From assembly GCA_934085595.1 (NCBI GenBank), contig CAKOHK010000001.1:124001-188000 (forward strand): a stretch of DNA of 64,000 bases. Direction: 5' to 3'. Shown here piece after piece: positions 8,252 through 17,012 of this stretch. The notes below the pieces were generated by a model, which did not search any database, had not been told where the DNA came from, and worked only from the letters and a program-made list of their open reading frames with translations. Position 1 is the first letter of the stretch. Each line of letters begins with the position of its first letter. The DNA is from an uncultured Bacilli bacterium. Lineage in GTDB: Bacteria > Bacillota_I > Bacilli_A > RF39 > UBA660. The position numbers and the translations under genes were made by a program.

Positions 8252-9329
8252 TCTTTCCTTTTATTCTTTTATTAACTTCTTCCATTATTATACTAGAAGA
8301 GGCTCTATCTTTTATTTCTTTTAAATTATTTTTATACATTTCATATTTTTTAGGGTCGAATATTTTATTTATCGCATCCACTAGATTCTTTTCATTTAAA
8401 TCTTTTTCTTCAAGCATAACTGCTACATTCTTATTTACTAGTTCAAGAGCATTATAATATTGATGATTATTCGCAACATATGGACTAGGCACTAGTATTG
8501 AAGGTATTTTTGTTGCTACTATTTCTGCTATTGTAGATGCTCCTGCTCTTGATATTATTAAATCAGCGCTTTTCATTAAACTAGGTAAATTATCAAAGAA
8601 AGGTACTAAATGTGTTGATGATGGAACTATTAAATTATTATCTAAATCTTTAAAATTATTTTTACCAGTTATAAATAATATTTCTACATCTTCCTTATGA
8701 TAATTTCTTAAGAAATCTAATATTTTTTCATTAACACTACTACTTCCAAGAGAACCCATAACTATAATAATTAGTTTCTTTTCTTTATTAAATCCAAGTT
8801 TAGTCTTATCATATTTTTTACATAAACTTGCTCTTTGACTTACAGGATTTCCAGTATATATAATATCTTTACATTTCAGTTTTTCGTTTCCTTTATCAAA
8901 TGAAGTAAACACTGCTGTTGCTTTTTTAGATAAGAATATATTTGTTTTACCAGGTAACATATTTTGTTCATGTAAGAACATAGGAATACCTCTTTTATGA
9001 GCTGCAAGACATACAGGTAAAGTTACATATCCACCAAAAGCAATAACTGCATCAGGTTTAAACTCATCCATTATCTTAAGAGCTTTCTTATAAGAATCTT
9101 TAATATATTTAATATTCTTAATATTTCTTATCATATCACTCTTAGAAAGACCATAAATAGTAAGTCCTTCATATGGTATACCCATAGATGGTATTAAATC
9201 TGCTTCCATCCTATTAGTTGTACCAATATATAGGTATTTATTATTTTTATCTTTCTTTATTTCCTCTAATATTGCTAGTGCAGGATAAATATGTCCACCA
9301 GTTCCACCAGCCGTTAATATATATTTCAT
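8229..9329 (-). CDS. murG: UDP-GlcNAc:lipid I N-acetylglucosaminyltransferase MurG
   Basis: A 366-aa GT28 enzyme that converts lipid I to lipid II on the inner face of the membrane. N-terminal TAGGTGGHIYPALA is the acceptor-side glycine loop, VIAFGGYV the second G loop, and LHEQNMLPGKTN, GSLGSSSVN and ISRAGASTIAEI the donor-side motifs. Length is normal. ATG at 9329 is preceded by AAAGGAAG. It lies between plsC and divIB in one transcription direction, linking lipid and wall synthesis to division. Confidence 0.96.
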   Translation of the reverse strand: MKYILTAGGTGGHIYPALAILEEIKKDKNNKYLYIGTTNRMEADLIPSMGIPYEGLTIYGLSKSDMIRNIKNIKYIKDSYKKALKIMDEFKPDAVIAFGGYVTLPVCLAAHKRGIPMFLHEQNMLPGKTNIFLSKKATAVFTSFDKGNEKLKCKDIIYTGNPVSQRASLCKKYDKTKLGFNKEKKLIIIVMGSLGSSSVNEKILDFLRNYHKEDVEILFITGKNNFKDLDNNLIVPSSTHLVPFFDNLPSLMKSADLIISRAGASTIAEIVATKIPSILVPSPYVANNHQYYNALELVNKNVAVMLEEKDLNEKNLVDAINKIFDPKKYEMYKNNLKEIKDRASSSIIMEEVNKRIKGKNEKEKEV

Positions 9330-9358
9330 ATATACTTCCTTTCTGTCATTATTATATA

Positions 9359-9961
9359 CTATTTTTCCATTAATTCCAATATTTTATTTCTAAGTAATGT
9401 ATTTGCCTCACTAAGTTCCATATCATTTATATAAAATGCTTTACCTATATGAGTAGTAATACCACTTCCATCATATCTACCACTAATACCAAACGGAATA
9501 ATAGGTACATTCATTTTTTTAGCTAAAGAAACAGCCCCATATTTAAAATCTAAAAGTTTAACTTCATCTTTAGTACCAATGGTTTTATTACGTGTCCCCT
9601 CAGGAAATATCCCAAGAGCTTTACCACTTTTAAGAATACTTATAGCCTCACTCTTAGCATTCTCATCATGAATACTTCTATCAACTCTAATACATCCAGC
9701 AAATCTATAAAACCAAGCAGTCTTTTTATTATCAAAATATTCTTCTTTAGCCATATAATGTATAACTCTATTAGTAACCATCATAACATTATATTGATCA
9801 TCCTTATGTATATGGTTTCCACATATTATAAATGCCCCATCACGAGGTATATTTTCCCTACCATATACTTTAGGATGATATTTAAGTTTGAACTTTAAAA
9901 GTACAAAAGGTTTCATTAATCTGTATCCAAACTCGCTTCCAGGTTTAATCATCTTCTTCAT
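9359..9961 (-). CDS. plsC: 1-acyl-sn-glycerol-3-phosphate acyltransferase (PlsC, copy 1)
   Basis: A 200-aa acyltransferase making phosphatidic acid. The catalytic NH(x)4D box is NHIHKDD (about residue 50), and FPEGTRNK (about 120) is the phosphate-binding motif. It overlaps the acyl ligase gene upstream by 17 bp, and murG follows after about 30 bp. It shares the VDRSIHDENAKSEAI-like motif with the second plsC at 11605, so the pair arose by duplication. Confidence 0.9.
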   Translation of the reverse strand: MKKMIKPGSEFGYRLMKPFVLLKFKLKYHPKVYGRENIPRDGAFIICGNHIHKDDQYNVMMVTNRVIHYMAKEEYFDNKKTAWFYRFAGCIRVDRSIHDENAKSEAISILKSGKALGIFPEGTRNKTIGTKDEVKLLDFKYGAVSLAKKMNVPIIPFGISGRYDGSGITTHIGKAFYINDMELSEANTLLRNKILELMEK

Positions 9962-11615
9962 CCTTTAAATCATTATACGCTATTTTACCTACTTTAGTTT
10001 TAGGAAGTACTTTTCTATATCCATAAGCATAAGGTAAAGCATAAGTAGGTATATTTTTTTCACATAAAGCTTTAATACTCTTTTTAACTTCACTAGTAAG
10101 TTCTACTCCATCCTTAAGAACTATATATGCTTTAGCGACCTCTTTTTTATATGGATGAGGCATCCCTACAACAGCACATTCACGTACATAAGGGCTTTTC
10201 ATAATAACTTCTTCTATAACACTAGGATAAACATTATATCCACTAGAAACTATCATTCTTTTAATTCTACTTTTAAAATATACAAATCCCTCTTTATCCA
10301 TACATCCAAGATCACCTGTATGAAGCCATAATCTTCCATCACTATGTTTTTTTAGTATGTTTTTAGTTTCTTCTTTTTCATTATAATACTCCTTCATAAC
10401 ACAAGGTCCACTTACGCATATTTCTCCATCTTTAAGTATTTCTTCTTCCTTAGTAGTACCACTTTTGCATATCTTAATAAGTACTCCAGGAATAGGCACG
10501 CCAACACTTCCCTCCCTGCATGTTTCAAGAGGCATCATCGTAACCCCAGCAGTACATTCAGTAAGTCCATAAGCACATCTAACTTTAGCTATACTTCCTT
10601 TATCTTTCAAGAAATCATTAACTCTATTTAAAAGCGAATTACTAATGCTATCTCCCCCACAAACTACACACTTAATAAAATCAAGACTTTTATATTTTAG
10701 TTTCTTACTATAAGTAATACCTTCAAGTATACTAGGTACACAAGCTATTACATTAGGTTTATTATTAATAAGAACTTCATCAAACTTCTTAGGATCAACA
10801 CTAGGAAGTATAATAGCTCTAGCTCCACTTACAAAACAAGCATGAAATGTACAACCAAGCCCAAATCCATGAAATATAGGCATAATCGCAAGTATACTAG
10901 TTCCATGAGCAAGCACTTTATTAATAGATAGTTCACTTAAAATAAGACTATTAAAATTATTATTAGTTAATATAATACCCTTACTTTTACCAGTAGTACC
11001 TCCACTATATAATATAGCGGCCACATTCTCCCCATCACTAATGCTTTTAACTTCACCCTTTTGATAAAATTCTTTAAAAGAAATAACATTATCCCCATAA
11101 GGAGTAAGTATCTTAATCCCACGAGTAAAGAAATATCCAAACTTAGTAGAAACATCCATACTATCACTAACACTAGAATATATTATTTTATTAAGTTTTA
11201 CATCATTAATAATATTTCTTACTTTTGGAAAAACCATATCAATCATTAAAAGATATTTACTTTTAGTATTATTAATATAATTCTTTATTTCTTCTTCACT
11301 ACTCAAAGGATGTATTATATTAGCTTTAACTCCTATTTTATTAAGTGCATAAAAACTAAGTATTGCCTCCGGTGTATTAGGCATACATATAGTAACTATA
11401 TCATCCTTAGTAACTCCTATTTTAGTAAAAGAATATGCTATATTATCTATTTTCTTAAGCATTCTTTTATATGTAACATCATTTTTAAAATAAGAATATG
11501 CTATACTTCTAGGATACTTTTCACATGTCTTTTTAATCAAAGAATACATACTCTCATTTCCATAAGATATGTTTTTATCCATATCTATATAATATTTATC
11601 CCAACTATTTTCCAT
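9945..11615 (-). CDS. AMP-binding acyl-CoA/acyl-ACP synthetase
   Basis: A 556-aa ANL-family adenylating enzyme. P-loop YSGGTTGKSKGI (about residue 206), adenine motif CAYGLTECTAG, LHTGDLG with the ribose-binding Asp, and a C-terminal domain with lysine in PKTKVGKIAY. It probably activates a fatty acid for the flanking acyltransferases, which suggests use of exogenous fatty acids. Overlaps with plsC genes on both sides (17 bp and 11 bp) show tight coupling. The exact substrate and the carrier (CoA or ACP) cannot be read from sequence. Confidence 0.9.
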   Translation of the reverse strand: MENSWDKYYIDMDKNISYGNESMYSLIKKTCEKYPRSIAYSYFKNDVTYKRMLKKIDNIAYSFTKIGVTKDDIVTICMPNTPEAILSFYALNKIGVKANIIHPLSSEEEIKNYINNTKSKYLLMIDMVFPKVRNIINDVKLNKIIYSSVSDSMDVSTKFGYFFTRGIKILTPYGDNVISFKEFYQKGEVKSISDGENVAAILYSGGTTGKSKGIILTNNNFNSLILSELSINKVLAHGTSILAIMPIFHGFGLGCTFHACFVSGARAIILPSVDPKKFDEVLINNKPNVIACVPSILEGITYSKKLKYKSLDFIKCVVCGGDSISNSLLNRVNDFLKDKGSIAKVRCAYGLTECTAGVTMMPLETCREGSVGVPIPGVLIKICKSGTTKEEEILKDGEICVSGPCVMKEYYNEKEETKNILKKHSDGRLWLHTGDLGCMDKEGFVYFKSRIKRMIVSSGYNVYPSVIEEVIMKSPYVRECAVVGMPHPYKKEVAKAYIVLKDGVELTSEVKKSIKALCEKNIPTYALPYAYGYRKVLPKTKVGKIAYNDLKDEEDD

Positions 11616-12192
11616 CTTTTTCCTTTCTTTTAAGCATATTAATTATTGTATTTTGTAGTTTTTCATTTTCTTTTTCAAGATCATCTCCTACATAATATGC
11701 TTTTCCATATTCAATAGTAATACTTTTTCTAAATAGTTTATATTTTCCAGTAATAACAAAAGGTACTATCGGACTATGTGTTTTAGATGCAAAACTTACT
11801 GCTCCATATTTAAATGGTAGTATTATTTTATCTGTTTTATTTACAGTTCCTTCTGGAAACAACGCAATAGCTCCTTCATTATTAAGTACATTTATAGCTT
11901 CACTCTTAGCATTCTCATCATGAATACTTCTATTAACACTAATACATCCCATACTTCTAAAAAAAGCATTTCCTATTTTACTATTAAATAGTTCTTTTTT
12001 AGCAAGAGTATGAACTATTCTATCAGGAACACTTATCATAAATGCGGCATCTAAATTACTAGTATGATTGCCACATATAATAACTCTTCCATCAAGAGGT
12101 ATATTTTCTTTACCTATAATAGTAGGTCTAAAGATTAATTTAAACAAAGGTGTACCTACACATTTAACAATTTTATATAATCTATACTTCAT
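11605..12192 (-). CDS. plsC: 1-acyl-sn-glycerol-3-phosphate acyltransferase (PlsC, copy 2)
   Basis: A 195-aa acyltransferase with NHTSNLD (NHx4D) and FPEGTVNKT. I choose the ATG at 12190-12192, preceded by AGGTGA; an upstream in-frame TTG/ATG would fall on the probable -10 box (TATAAT at 12208-12213). It opens the plsC-ligase-plsC-murG-divIB gene run. One of the two copies may act on a different position or substrate; this is inference. Confidence 0.88.
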   Translation of the reverse strand: MKYRLYKIVKCVGTPLFKLIFRPTIIGKENIPLDGRVIICGNHTSNLDAAFMISVPDRIVHTLAKKELFNSKIGNAFFRSMGCISVNRSIHDENAKSEAINVLNNEGAIALFPEGTVNKTDKIILPFKYGAVSFASKTHSPIVPFVITGKYKLFRKSITIEYGKAYYVGDDLEKENEKLQNTIINMLKRKEKDGK

Positions 12193-12226
12193 ACTTTCAC
12201 CTAAATAATTATACATCAAAATAAAT

Positions 12227-12248
12227 AAAAAAAGAAGTACAACACTTC
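12227..12248 (-). terminator. Intrinsic terminator of the surface-gene remnant
   Basis: GAAGT/ACTTC stem with a 5-nt loop followed by T7 on the minus strand, 2 bp after the remnant's stop codon. Confidence 0.65.
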
Positions 12249-12249
12249 A

Positions 12250-12352
12250 TTATTTAATCACAAATGGATTACTAGCGCTTCCATCTCCACTTACATATTG
12301 TGCTGTATCATTACCGCTTACTACTAAACTAAAATATGCTTGTATCTTTCAT
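12250..12352 (-). pseudogene. Deletion remnant of a TasA/DUF6273-like surface gene
   Basis: About 100 bp retain three pieces of the family joined together: the start ATGAAAGATA, the end of the signal segment AYFSLVVSGND, and the extreme C-terminus QYVSGDGSASNPFVIK followed by stop and terminator. Two deletions explain this: one inside the signal peptide (which shifts the frame) and one removing almost all of the mature protein. Neighbouring paralogs encode these same pieces hundreds of codons apart. It is not functional. Confidence 0.85.
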
Positions 12353-12416
12353 ATTATATATGCTTCTATTTTCTATTTAAATTATATTTTAGTTATAATC
12401 ACATTTCAAGGTGCAA

Positions 12417-12457
12417 ATAAAAACTTGTAAAACACATTTATCATATATCTTACAAGT
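12417..12457 (-). terminator. Intrinsic terminator after cysS
   Basis: Perfect 8-bp stem ACTTGTAA/TTACAAGT with a T-rich run, 10 bp after the cysS stop on the minus strand. Confidence 0.65.
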
Positions 12458-12466
12458 AATATTATT

Positions 12467-13843
12467 TTATTGTTTTTTAATATCATACCCGTCTCTCTTA
12501 TCAAGTATTTCGTATCCCACATCAAGTAACTTATTACGTAATAAATCACTTTTAGCATAGTCTTTATTTAATTTAGCATTCCATCTTTCCTCTGCCATTT
12601 TAACTACTTCTTCTGGTATTTCACTCTTTTCTTCATCTTCTTCTTTATCAAGTTCAAGACCAAGTACTTTATCAAAATCAATAATTAAATTATAAATATC
12701 AATAGACGCTTCTTCTTTTAATATAGTAAACATTTCTCCAATTGCTAAAGGAGTATTTAAGTCATCATTAACAGCATCTAATAGTCTTTTCTTATATTCA
12801 TCTATTTTTTCACTACTAATCTTTCTATCACTATTCTTATGTTCAAGTAACATTTTCTTAAGACTCTTTCTAGCACTTCTAGCACTATCTAAAGCATCAA
12901 ATGTAAAATTAATAGTCTTTCTATAATTAGAGTTTAAACAGAAGAATTTAAAGTCTAAAGAACTATATCCTCTTTCTTCTAAATCTTTAAGAGTATATAT
13001 ATTATTTAAACTCTTACTCATTTTTCCACCATCAACCATCAAGAACTCACAATGCATCCATCTCTTAACTACTCTATGTCCCATAGCACAATCATTTTGA
13101 GCTATTTCATTTTCATGATGTACACTTTTATGATCTACTCCTCCAGTATGTATATCTATATTTTCTCCAAGTATATCATTACTCATAACAGAACATTCTA
13201 TATGCCATCCAGGACATCCAACTCCCCAAGGACTATCCCATTTCATAATATGATTTGGACTAACTATTTTCCATAACGCAAAATCAAATGGATGATGCTT
13301 ATTTTCATTTTCTTCTATTCTACTATTTCTACTAGCATTCATATCTTTATTACTAAGCATTCCATATCCCTTAAATTTCATAACATCAAAATATAATCCA
13401 TCATCAAGCATATAAGTATACCCTTTATCTTCAAGTATCTTTATAAACTTAATCATCTTATCTATATATTCTGTAGCTTTAGTAATATGTTCTGGAATAT
13501 CAATATTAAGTCTATTCAAATCTTCCATAAATATATTAGTATAATATTCTGCTATTTCATAAGGACTTTTCTTTTCTCTTTTACTAGCAACTTCCATCTT
13601 GTCTTCCCCTTCATCTTCATCACTAGTTAAATGTCCTACATCTGTTATATTCATAACTCCATCTATTTTAAATCCATTATATTTAATAGTTCTTCTTAAG
13701 TTATCCATAAATATATAGGCTCTCATATTACCTATATGAGGATAACTATATACAGTAGGCCCACATGAATACATCTTAACTACTTCTCCATATGGAACAA
13801 ACTCTTCTTTCTTTCTACTTAATGAATTATATAAACTAAGCAT
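12467..13843 (-). CDS. cysS: Cysteinyl-tRNA synthetase
   Basis: A 458-aa class I aminoacyl-tRNA synthetase. Zinc ligands Cys in MYSCGPTVYSYPHIGN and GCPGWHIECS, then HTGGVDHKSVHHENE; the signature KMSKS is present. I take ATG at 13841-13843 as the start: AAAGGAAG lies eight bases upstream, while the longer frame would start at a TTG overlapping the -10 box. A C-terminal anticodon-binding domain is present. The promoter leaves a leader of about 14 nt, so there is no room for a T-box. Confidence 0.95.
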   Translation of the reverse strand: MLSLYNSLSRKKEEFVPYGEVVKMYSCGPTVYSYPHIGNMRAYIFMDNLRRTIKYNGFKIDGVMNITDVGHLTSDEDEGEDKMEVASKREKKSPYEIAEYYTNIFMEDLNRLNIDIPEHITKATEYIDKMIKFIKILEDKGYTYMLDDGLYFDVMKFKGYGMLSNKDMNASRNSRIEENENKHHPFDFALWKIVSPNHIMKWDSPWGVGCPGWHIECSVMSNDILGENIDIHTGGVDHKSVHHENEIAQNDCAMGHRVVKRWMHCEFLMVDGGKMSKSLNNIYTLKDLEERGYSSLDFKFFCLNSNYRKTINFTFDALDSARSARKSLKKMLLEHKNSDRKISSEKIDEYKKRLLDAVNDDLNTPLAIGEMFTILKEEASIDIYNLIIDFDKVLGLELDKEEDEEKSEIPEEVVKMAEERWNAKLNKDYAKSDLLRNKLLDVGYEILDKRDGYDIKKQ

Positions 13844-13863
13844 ATTATCACTTCCTTTACCCA

Positions 13864-13892
13864 ATTATAACATATCAAAAATAACTTGTCAT
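13864..13892 (-). promoter_or_regulatory. cysS promoter
   Basis: ATGACA (13887-13892), 17-bp spacer and TATAAT (13864-13869) on the minus strand. Confidence 0.65.
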
Positions 13893-13923
13893 TTAATTTT
13901 ATAAATCAAATTAAAAAATAGAA

Positions 13924-14823
13924 CTATTTAGTCCTACGTTTTAAATATATCTTACTATAATATAAATATGAAAAGAATAATATTACTAAAATACCTATTC
14001 CAATTCCTAAAGATAACTCTAATATATTAAATGTACTAGTATTTTTATTTCTATTATTTTCCATTTCAGTTATCGCATCTATCGCATCCATACCACTTAT
14101 CTTATCTTTATTTATATTAAATCCAAATATTGATTTATCAAATAATATTCTATTTTCTATATAACTTCCTTTTTTATAGTTAGTTATTTTATTATGTACT
14201 ATAGATTCATTTTCATCTATGCTTGTTTTCATATTTTTATTTCCATGAGCCCATACTTTAAATAATTCTGATTTATATGGAAGTCCAACTATTATTTCTA
14301 TATTATCTACATCATAATAAAAGTTATCTAAAAATCTATAATATAATTCTGCACAATCATTATGCTGCACTAATATATTAGTAACTACATAGTCTAAATA
14401 ATATACACTTTCTTCTTCATCACTTTTATCTACTTTAATAGTATACTCATTTTTATTATCATTTAACTCTACATCTATCTTTTCAAAATCATCTGTTACA
14501 AACTCATCCATTCCAAATGCTTCATAATTTATTTTATCACTGTTTACTTTATATGATCCATACATACCTACAGATGTACCATTATATATTTCACTTTTAT
14601 TAAAACTTTCTTTAGTTCCATCAAATACTTTAGCATTCTTATTTTTAAGATAAACATTCACAATTAAATCTTCATCCATGTTTTTAACTTTAATAAGTTC
14701 TCTTATTCTAATACCACCAGCTATTTCTGCTTCTGCATACATCTTAATATCTTTAACTTCCATAGCACTTATACTACTAATAGAAATAAATAAACTTAAT
14801 ATAATAAATAATAACTTTTTCAT
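13924..14823 (-). CDS. DUF2207-like membrane protein
   Basis: A 299-aa protein with a signal peptide (about 1-20, ending SISA), a mainly beta extracellular region and one transmembrane helix near the C-terminus (about 268-288) followed by a basic tail. The stretch YYLDYVVTNILVQHNDCAEL resembles the DUF2207 family (LDY.v.n.v....D.aEL). Bacterial DUF2207 proteins have unknown function. The usual Gly-rich tail of many DUF2207 proteins is absent. Single gene between cysS and divIVA. Confidence 0.6.
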   Translation of the reverse strand: MKKLLFIILSLFISISSISAMEVKDIKMYAEAEIAGGIRIRELIKVKNMDEDLIVNVYLKNKNAKVFDGTKESFNKSEIYNGTSVGMYGSYKVNSDKINYEAFGMDEFVTDDFEKIDVELNDNKNEYTIKVDKSDEEESVYYLDYVVTNILVQHNDCAELYYRFLDNFYYDVDNIEIIVGLPYKSELFKVWAHGNKNMKTSIDENESIVHNKITNYKKGSYIENRILFDKSIFGFNINKDKISGMDAIDAITEMENNRNKNTSTFNILELSLGIGIGILVILFFSYLYYSKIYLKRRTK

Positions 14824-14868
14824 ATCTTCACCTATTTAATTTTAAAACACATTATAAATTAATGCAAG

Positions 14869-14899
14869 AAAAAGCGAATAATTATATATTATTCACTTT
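14869..14899 (-). terminator. Intrinsic terminator after divIVA
   Basis: A 12-bp stem with one wobble (AAAGTGAATAAT/ATTATTCGCTTT) and T5 on the minus strand, overlapping the divIVA stop. Confidence 0.65.
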
Positions 14900-15347
14900 A
14901 ATATTTATTATCAACATCTTTAAAATCAACTTTATCAAGTTCATTTATTACTTCTAATTGTGTTTCTATAATTTGTCTTATTCTTCTCTTTAATATATTA
15001 GTGTTTCTTTTCAATTGATCTGCTTGATCTTGAGCTTTCTCTGCTTTAATAAGAGCATCGTTAATTATTCTACTAGCATTACGTCTAGCTTCATTAATCA
15101 TACTTTCACATTCACGTCTAGCACTACTTTTAATTTCATCACTAGCATTCTCAGCTACAAATAATGCCCTATTTAATGTTTCTTCTTTCTTTTCATAATA
15201 AGAAAGTTTTTCAAGCAACAATTTATTATCCGCTTCAGTCTTTTTACTCTTATTAAGAAGTCCTTCATAACTCTTGATTATTTCATCAAGACACTTATGT
15301 ACTTCATTCTTATCATACCCACGGAAAACAGTATTAAACTTTTCCAT
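14898..15347 (-). CDS. divIVA: DivIVA cell-division/pole protein
   Basis: A 149-aa DivIVA family protein. N-terminal lipid-binding part FNTVFRGYDKNEVHKCLDEI is followed by a long coiled coil rich in Glu, Lys and Ala. Directly downstream of sepF, as in many Gram-positives, although the ylmD-ylmH genes usually between them are missing. It marks curved membrane at septum and poles. Confidence 0.88.
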   Translation of the reverse strand: MEKFNTVFRGYDKNEVHKCLDEIIKSYEGLLNKSKKTEADNKLLLEKLSYYEKKEETLNRALFVAENASDEIKSSARRECESMINEARRNASRIINDALIKAEKAQDQADQLKRNTNILKRRIRQIIETQLEVINELDKVDFKDVDNKY

Positions 15348-15386
15348 ATCACACCTCTATATTAAATCTATATTAATTATATACTT

Positions 15387-15773
15387 CTACCAATTATTTT
15401 CTTCACTTTGTTTACTACTACTTTTTTTATTGTCATCCTCTGATATATTACCTTCTATTTCACACCCTTTAGGAGCACAAATAACAATACCAGGCCCAAG
15501 TTTTTGCATAGTTCCATCAATAGCATACACTATTCCATGTAAAAAATCCATTATTCTTTTTGATACATCAGTAGTAACTCTTTTAAAATTAACAACGACT
15601 TGATTTTTACTCTTTAAATAATCAGCTATTTGTTGTGCTTCACTAAAAGCTCTAGGTTCTACTAATATAGTTTTATTTCTTATATCCTTATTTATTTTAA
15701 CTTGTTTTTCTTCATATTCATTTTCTAAATCATCATCTTCAGTAGCACTCTTAAATATATCTTTAATTCCCAT
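15387..15773 (-). CDS. sepF: Cell division protein SepF
   Basis: A 128-aa FtsZ-membrane tether. N-terminal amphipathic MGIKDIFKSA, then an acidic linker and the conserved core (VEPRAFSEAQQIADYLKS, VVVNFKRV, RIMDFLHGIVYAIDG). I choose the ATG at 15771-15773, which has AAAGGAGG five bases upstream; the longer frame would start within the leader. C-terminal tail is rich in Ser, Lys and Asn. Confidence 0.93.
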   Translation of the reverse strand: MGIKDIFKSATEDDDLENEYEEKQVKINKDIRNKTILVEPRAFSEAQQIADYLKSKNQVVVNFKRVTTDVSKRIMDFLHGIVYAIDGTMQKLGPGIVICAPKGCEIEGNISEDDNKKSSSKQSEENNW

Positions 15774-15850
15774 CGCATCCTCCTTTATTCTATACACTCT
15801 AATTCTAGCACATATAACTTATTCATTCAAGTACAAATTATTTTATTTTT

Positions 15851-15876
15851 AAAAAAGTAGTTCTTTAAAAACTACT
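15851..15876 (-). terminator. Intrinsic terminator after cdd
   Basis: AGTAGTT/AACTACT stem, 7-nt loop, T6 on the minus strand, overlapping the cdd stop. Confidence 0.65.
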
Positions 15877-16258
15877 ACAACTTATCACTATCAAATGGAT
15901 ATGGACATATTTCTTCTACTGTATGTTCTTCCATCTCTCCTAGTATATTCATAAATATAACTTTAGCTGTTTTATCAAATAATTCACTAATAACTTGTCT
16001 ACATAGGAAACATGAAGGTCCTATTTTATCAGTACTATTCATAATATATATACTATCAAAGTCTCCTTTAGTATACCCATTACTTATCGCACTAACTATT
16101 GCACTTCTCTCCGCACATATACATGCTCCATAAGAAGCATTTTCAACATTTACTCCTTTAAATGTCTTCCCATCTTTCATAACTACAATAGATGCTACAC
16201 TATAATGAGAATAAACACTATAACTATTATTAAGTAAACTCTTTAATTCTTCTACCAT
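15875..16258 (-). CDS. cdd: Cytidine deaminase
   Basis: A 127-aa zinc enzyme that deaminates cytidine and deoxycytidine. NVENASYGACICAERSAI supplies the first Cys and the catalytic Glu; SCFLCRQ supplies the two other zinc cysteines (the usual PCGxCRQ is altered to SCFLCRQ). Works with the pyrimidine-nucleoside phosphorylase at 30.6 kb in nucleoside salvage, though not in the same operon. Confidence 0.92.
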   Translation of the reverse strand: MVEELKSLLNNSYSVYSHYSVASIVVMKDGKTFKGVNVENASYGACICAERSAIVSAISNGYTKGDFDSIYIMNSTDKIGPSCFLCRQVISELFDKTAKVIFMNILGEMEEHTVEEICPYPFDSDKL

Positions 16259-16266
16259 ATATTCTC

Positions 16267-16476
16267 CTATTGATATTTTTGCATTTGTTTCATTAATTGA
16301 TTAACTTGTTTTTGACTTGGATTTCTACCCATTCCTCTCATTAAAGTCTTTATCATTTCTTCATTAATAGGTGGATTTTCTTTTAATTGTTTAGTAAACA
16401 TTTTTTTAGCTATTAAAAAACCACTAACTAATCCTACTATTAAACCTATTAATACATATAATATATCCCATAACAT
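16267..16476 (-). CDS. yneF: UPF0154 membrane protein YneF
   Basis: A 69-aa protein with one N-terminal transmembrane helix (about 3-25) and the family signature NPPINEEMIKTLMRGMGRNP followed by SQKQVNQ. In Bacillus yneF lies next to sirA (yneE), as here. Function unknown. Confidence 0.9.
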   Translation of the reverse strand: MLWDILYVLIGLIVGLVSGFLIAKKMFTKQLKENPPINEEMIKTLMRGMGRNPSQKQVNQLMKQMQKYQ

Positions 16477-16513
16477 AATTATTACTTCCTTTCATAAATA
16501 TATTATCATATTT

Positions 16514-16948
16514 TTATACACTTACGCAAGAATTATAAACTGTTTCTTCTAGTAAAAAATAATCTTTATTATTAAAATCACACACAAATATATTATTAAA
16601 CTTTCTTATATTATAAAAGAATGATGGTGCATTTTTATTACTTTTAATTTTTATATGTGAGTTATTTATTATCATTTTAGTTGATTCATCATTATAAAAA
16701 TCATTTATTATATGTGTATAGTTATAACATATATAGTTTTCATTTTCCATATTCTTTTCTTTTATATAATTATTTACTATATCTTTCTTCATAGGATTTA
16801 CTATTTTTTCAAATATATCATATCCTAGTACTAAATCTTCTTCTTTTAGTTTATATACACTTTCTAATATTTCATATAACTCATCATAATTATGTTTATA
16901 GTTTTTAAGAATATTATCTTTTATATCAAATAAATAGTATGTTCTCAT
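16514..16948 (-). CDS. sirA: SirA-like protein (sporulation inhibitor of replication)
   Basis: A 144-aa protein starting MRTYYLFDIK, with C-terminal NIFVCDFNNKDYFLLEE. This resembles Bacillus SirA (start MERHYYTYLIK, end FLAVDFNSKRYGWL, recalled from memory) and the gene is next to yneF, as in Bacillus. SirA binds DnaA domain I and blocks replication initiation at sporulation. Overall similarity is low, so the call rests on size, both ends and synteny. Its start lies in an RNA hairpin (separate entry). Confidence 0.6.
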   Translation of the reverse strand: MRTYYLFDIKDNILKNYKHNYDELYEILESVYKLKEEDLVLGYDIFEKIVNPMKKDIVNNYIKEKNMENENYICYNYTHIINDFYNDESTKMIINNSHIKIKSNKNAPSFFYNIRKFNNIFVCDFNNKDYFLLEETVYNSCVSV

Positions 16949-16972
16949 TTTTTCCTCCTAAGAACATACTAT
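16934..16972 (-). promoter_or_regulatory. RNA hairpin enclosing the sirA ribosome binding site and start
   Basis: Perfect 12-bp inverted repeat ATAGTATGTTCT / AGAACATACTAT with a 15-nt loop that contains AGGAGG and ends with the ATG. The 3' arm encodes residues 2-5 (RTYY). The mRNA would present the Shine-Dalgarno sequence in a stem-capped loop, suggesting control of translation or of mRNA stability. Confidence 0.7.
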
Positions 16973-17012
16973 CAAATTATATTTAAAATATTTGTCGAAT
17001 TAAATATATATT

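Noticed and set aside
10967..11173. 68-aa minus-strand frame inside the acyl ligase gene
   Set aside because: It lies in another frame of a gene with clear AMP-binding motifs and has no own start signals.
13840..13892. T-box riboswitch before cysS
   Set aside because: The promoter lies 21 bp upstream of the start, leaving no room for a T-box; the gap before serS is also short with no T-box motif.
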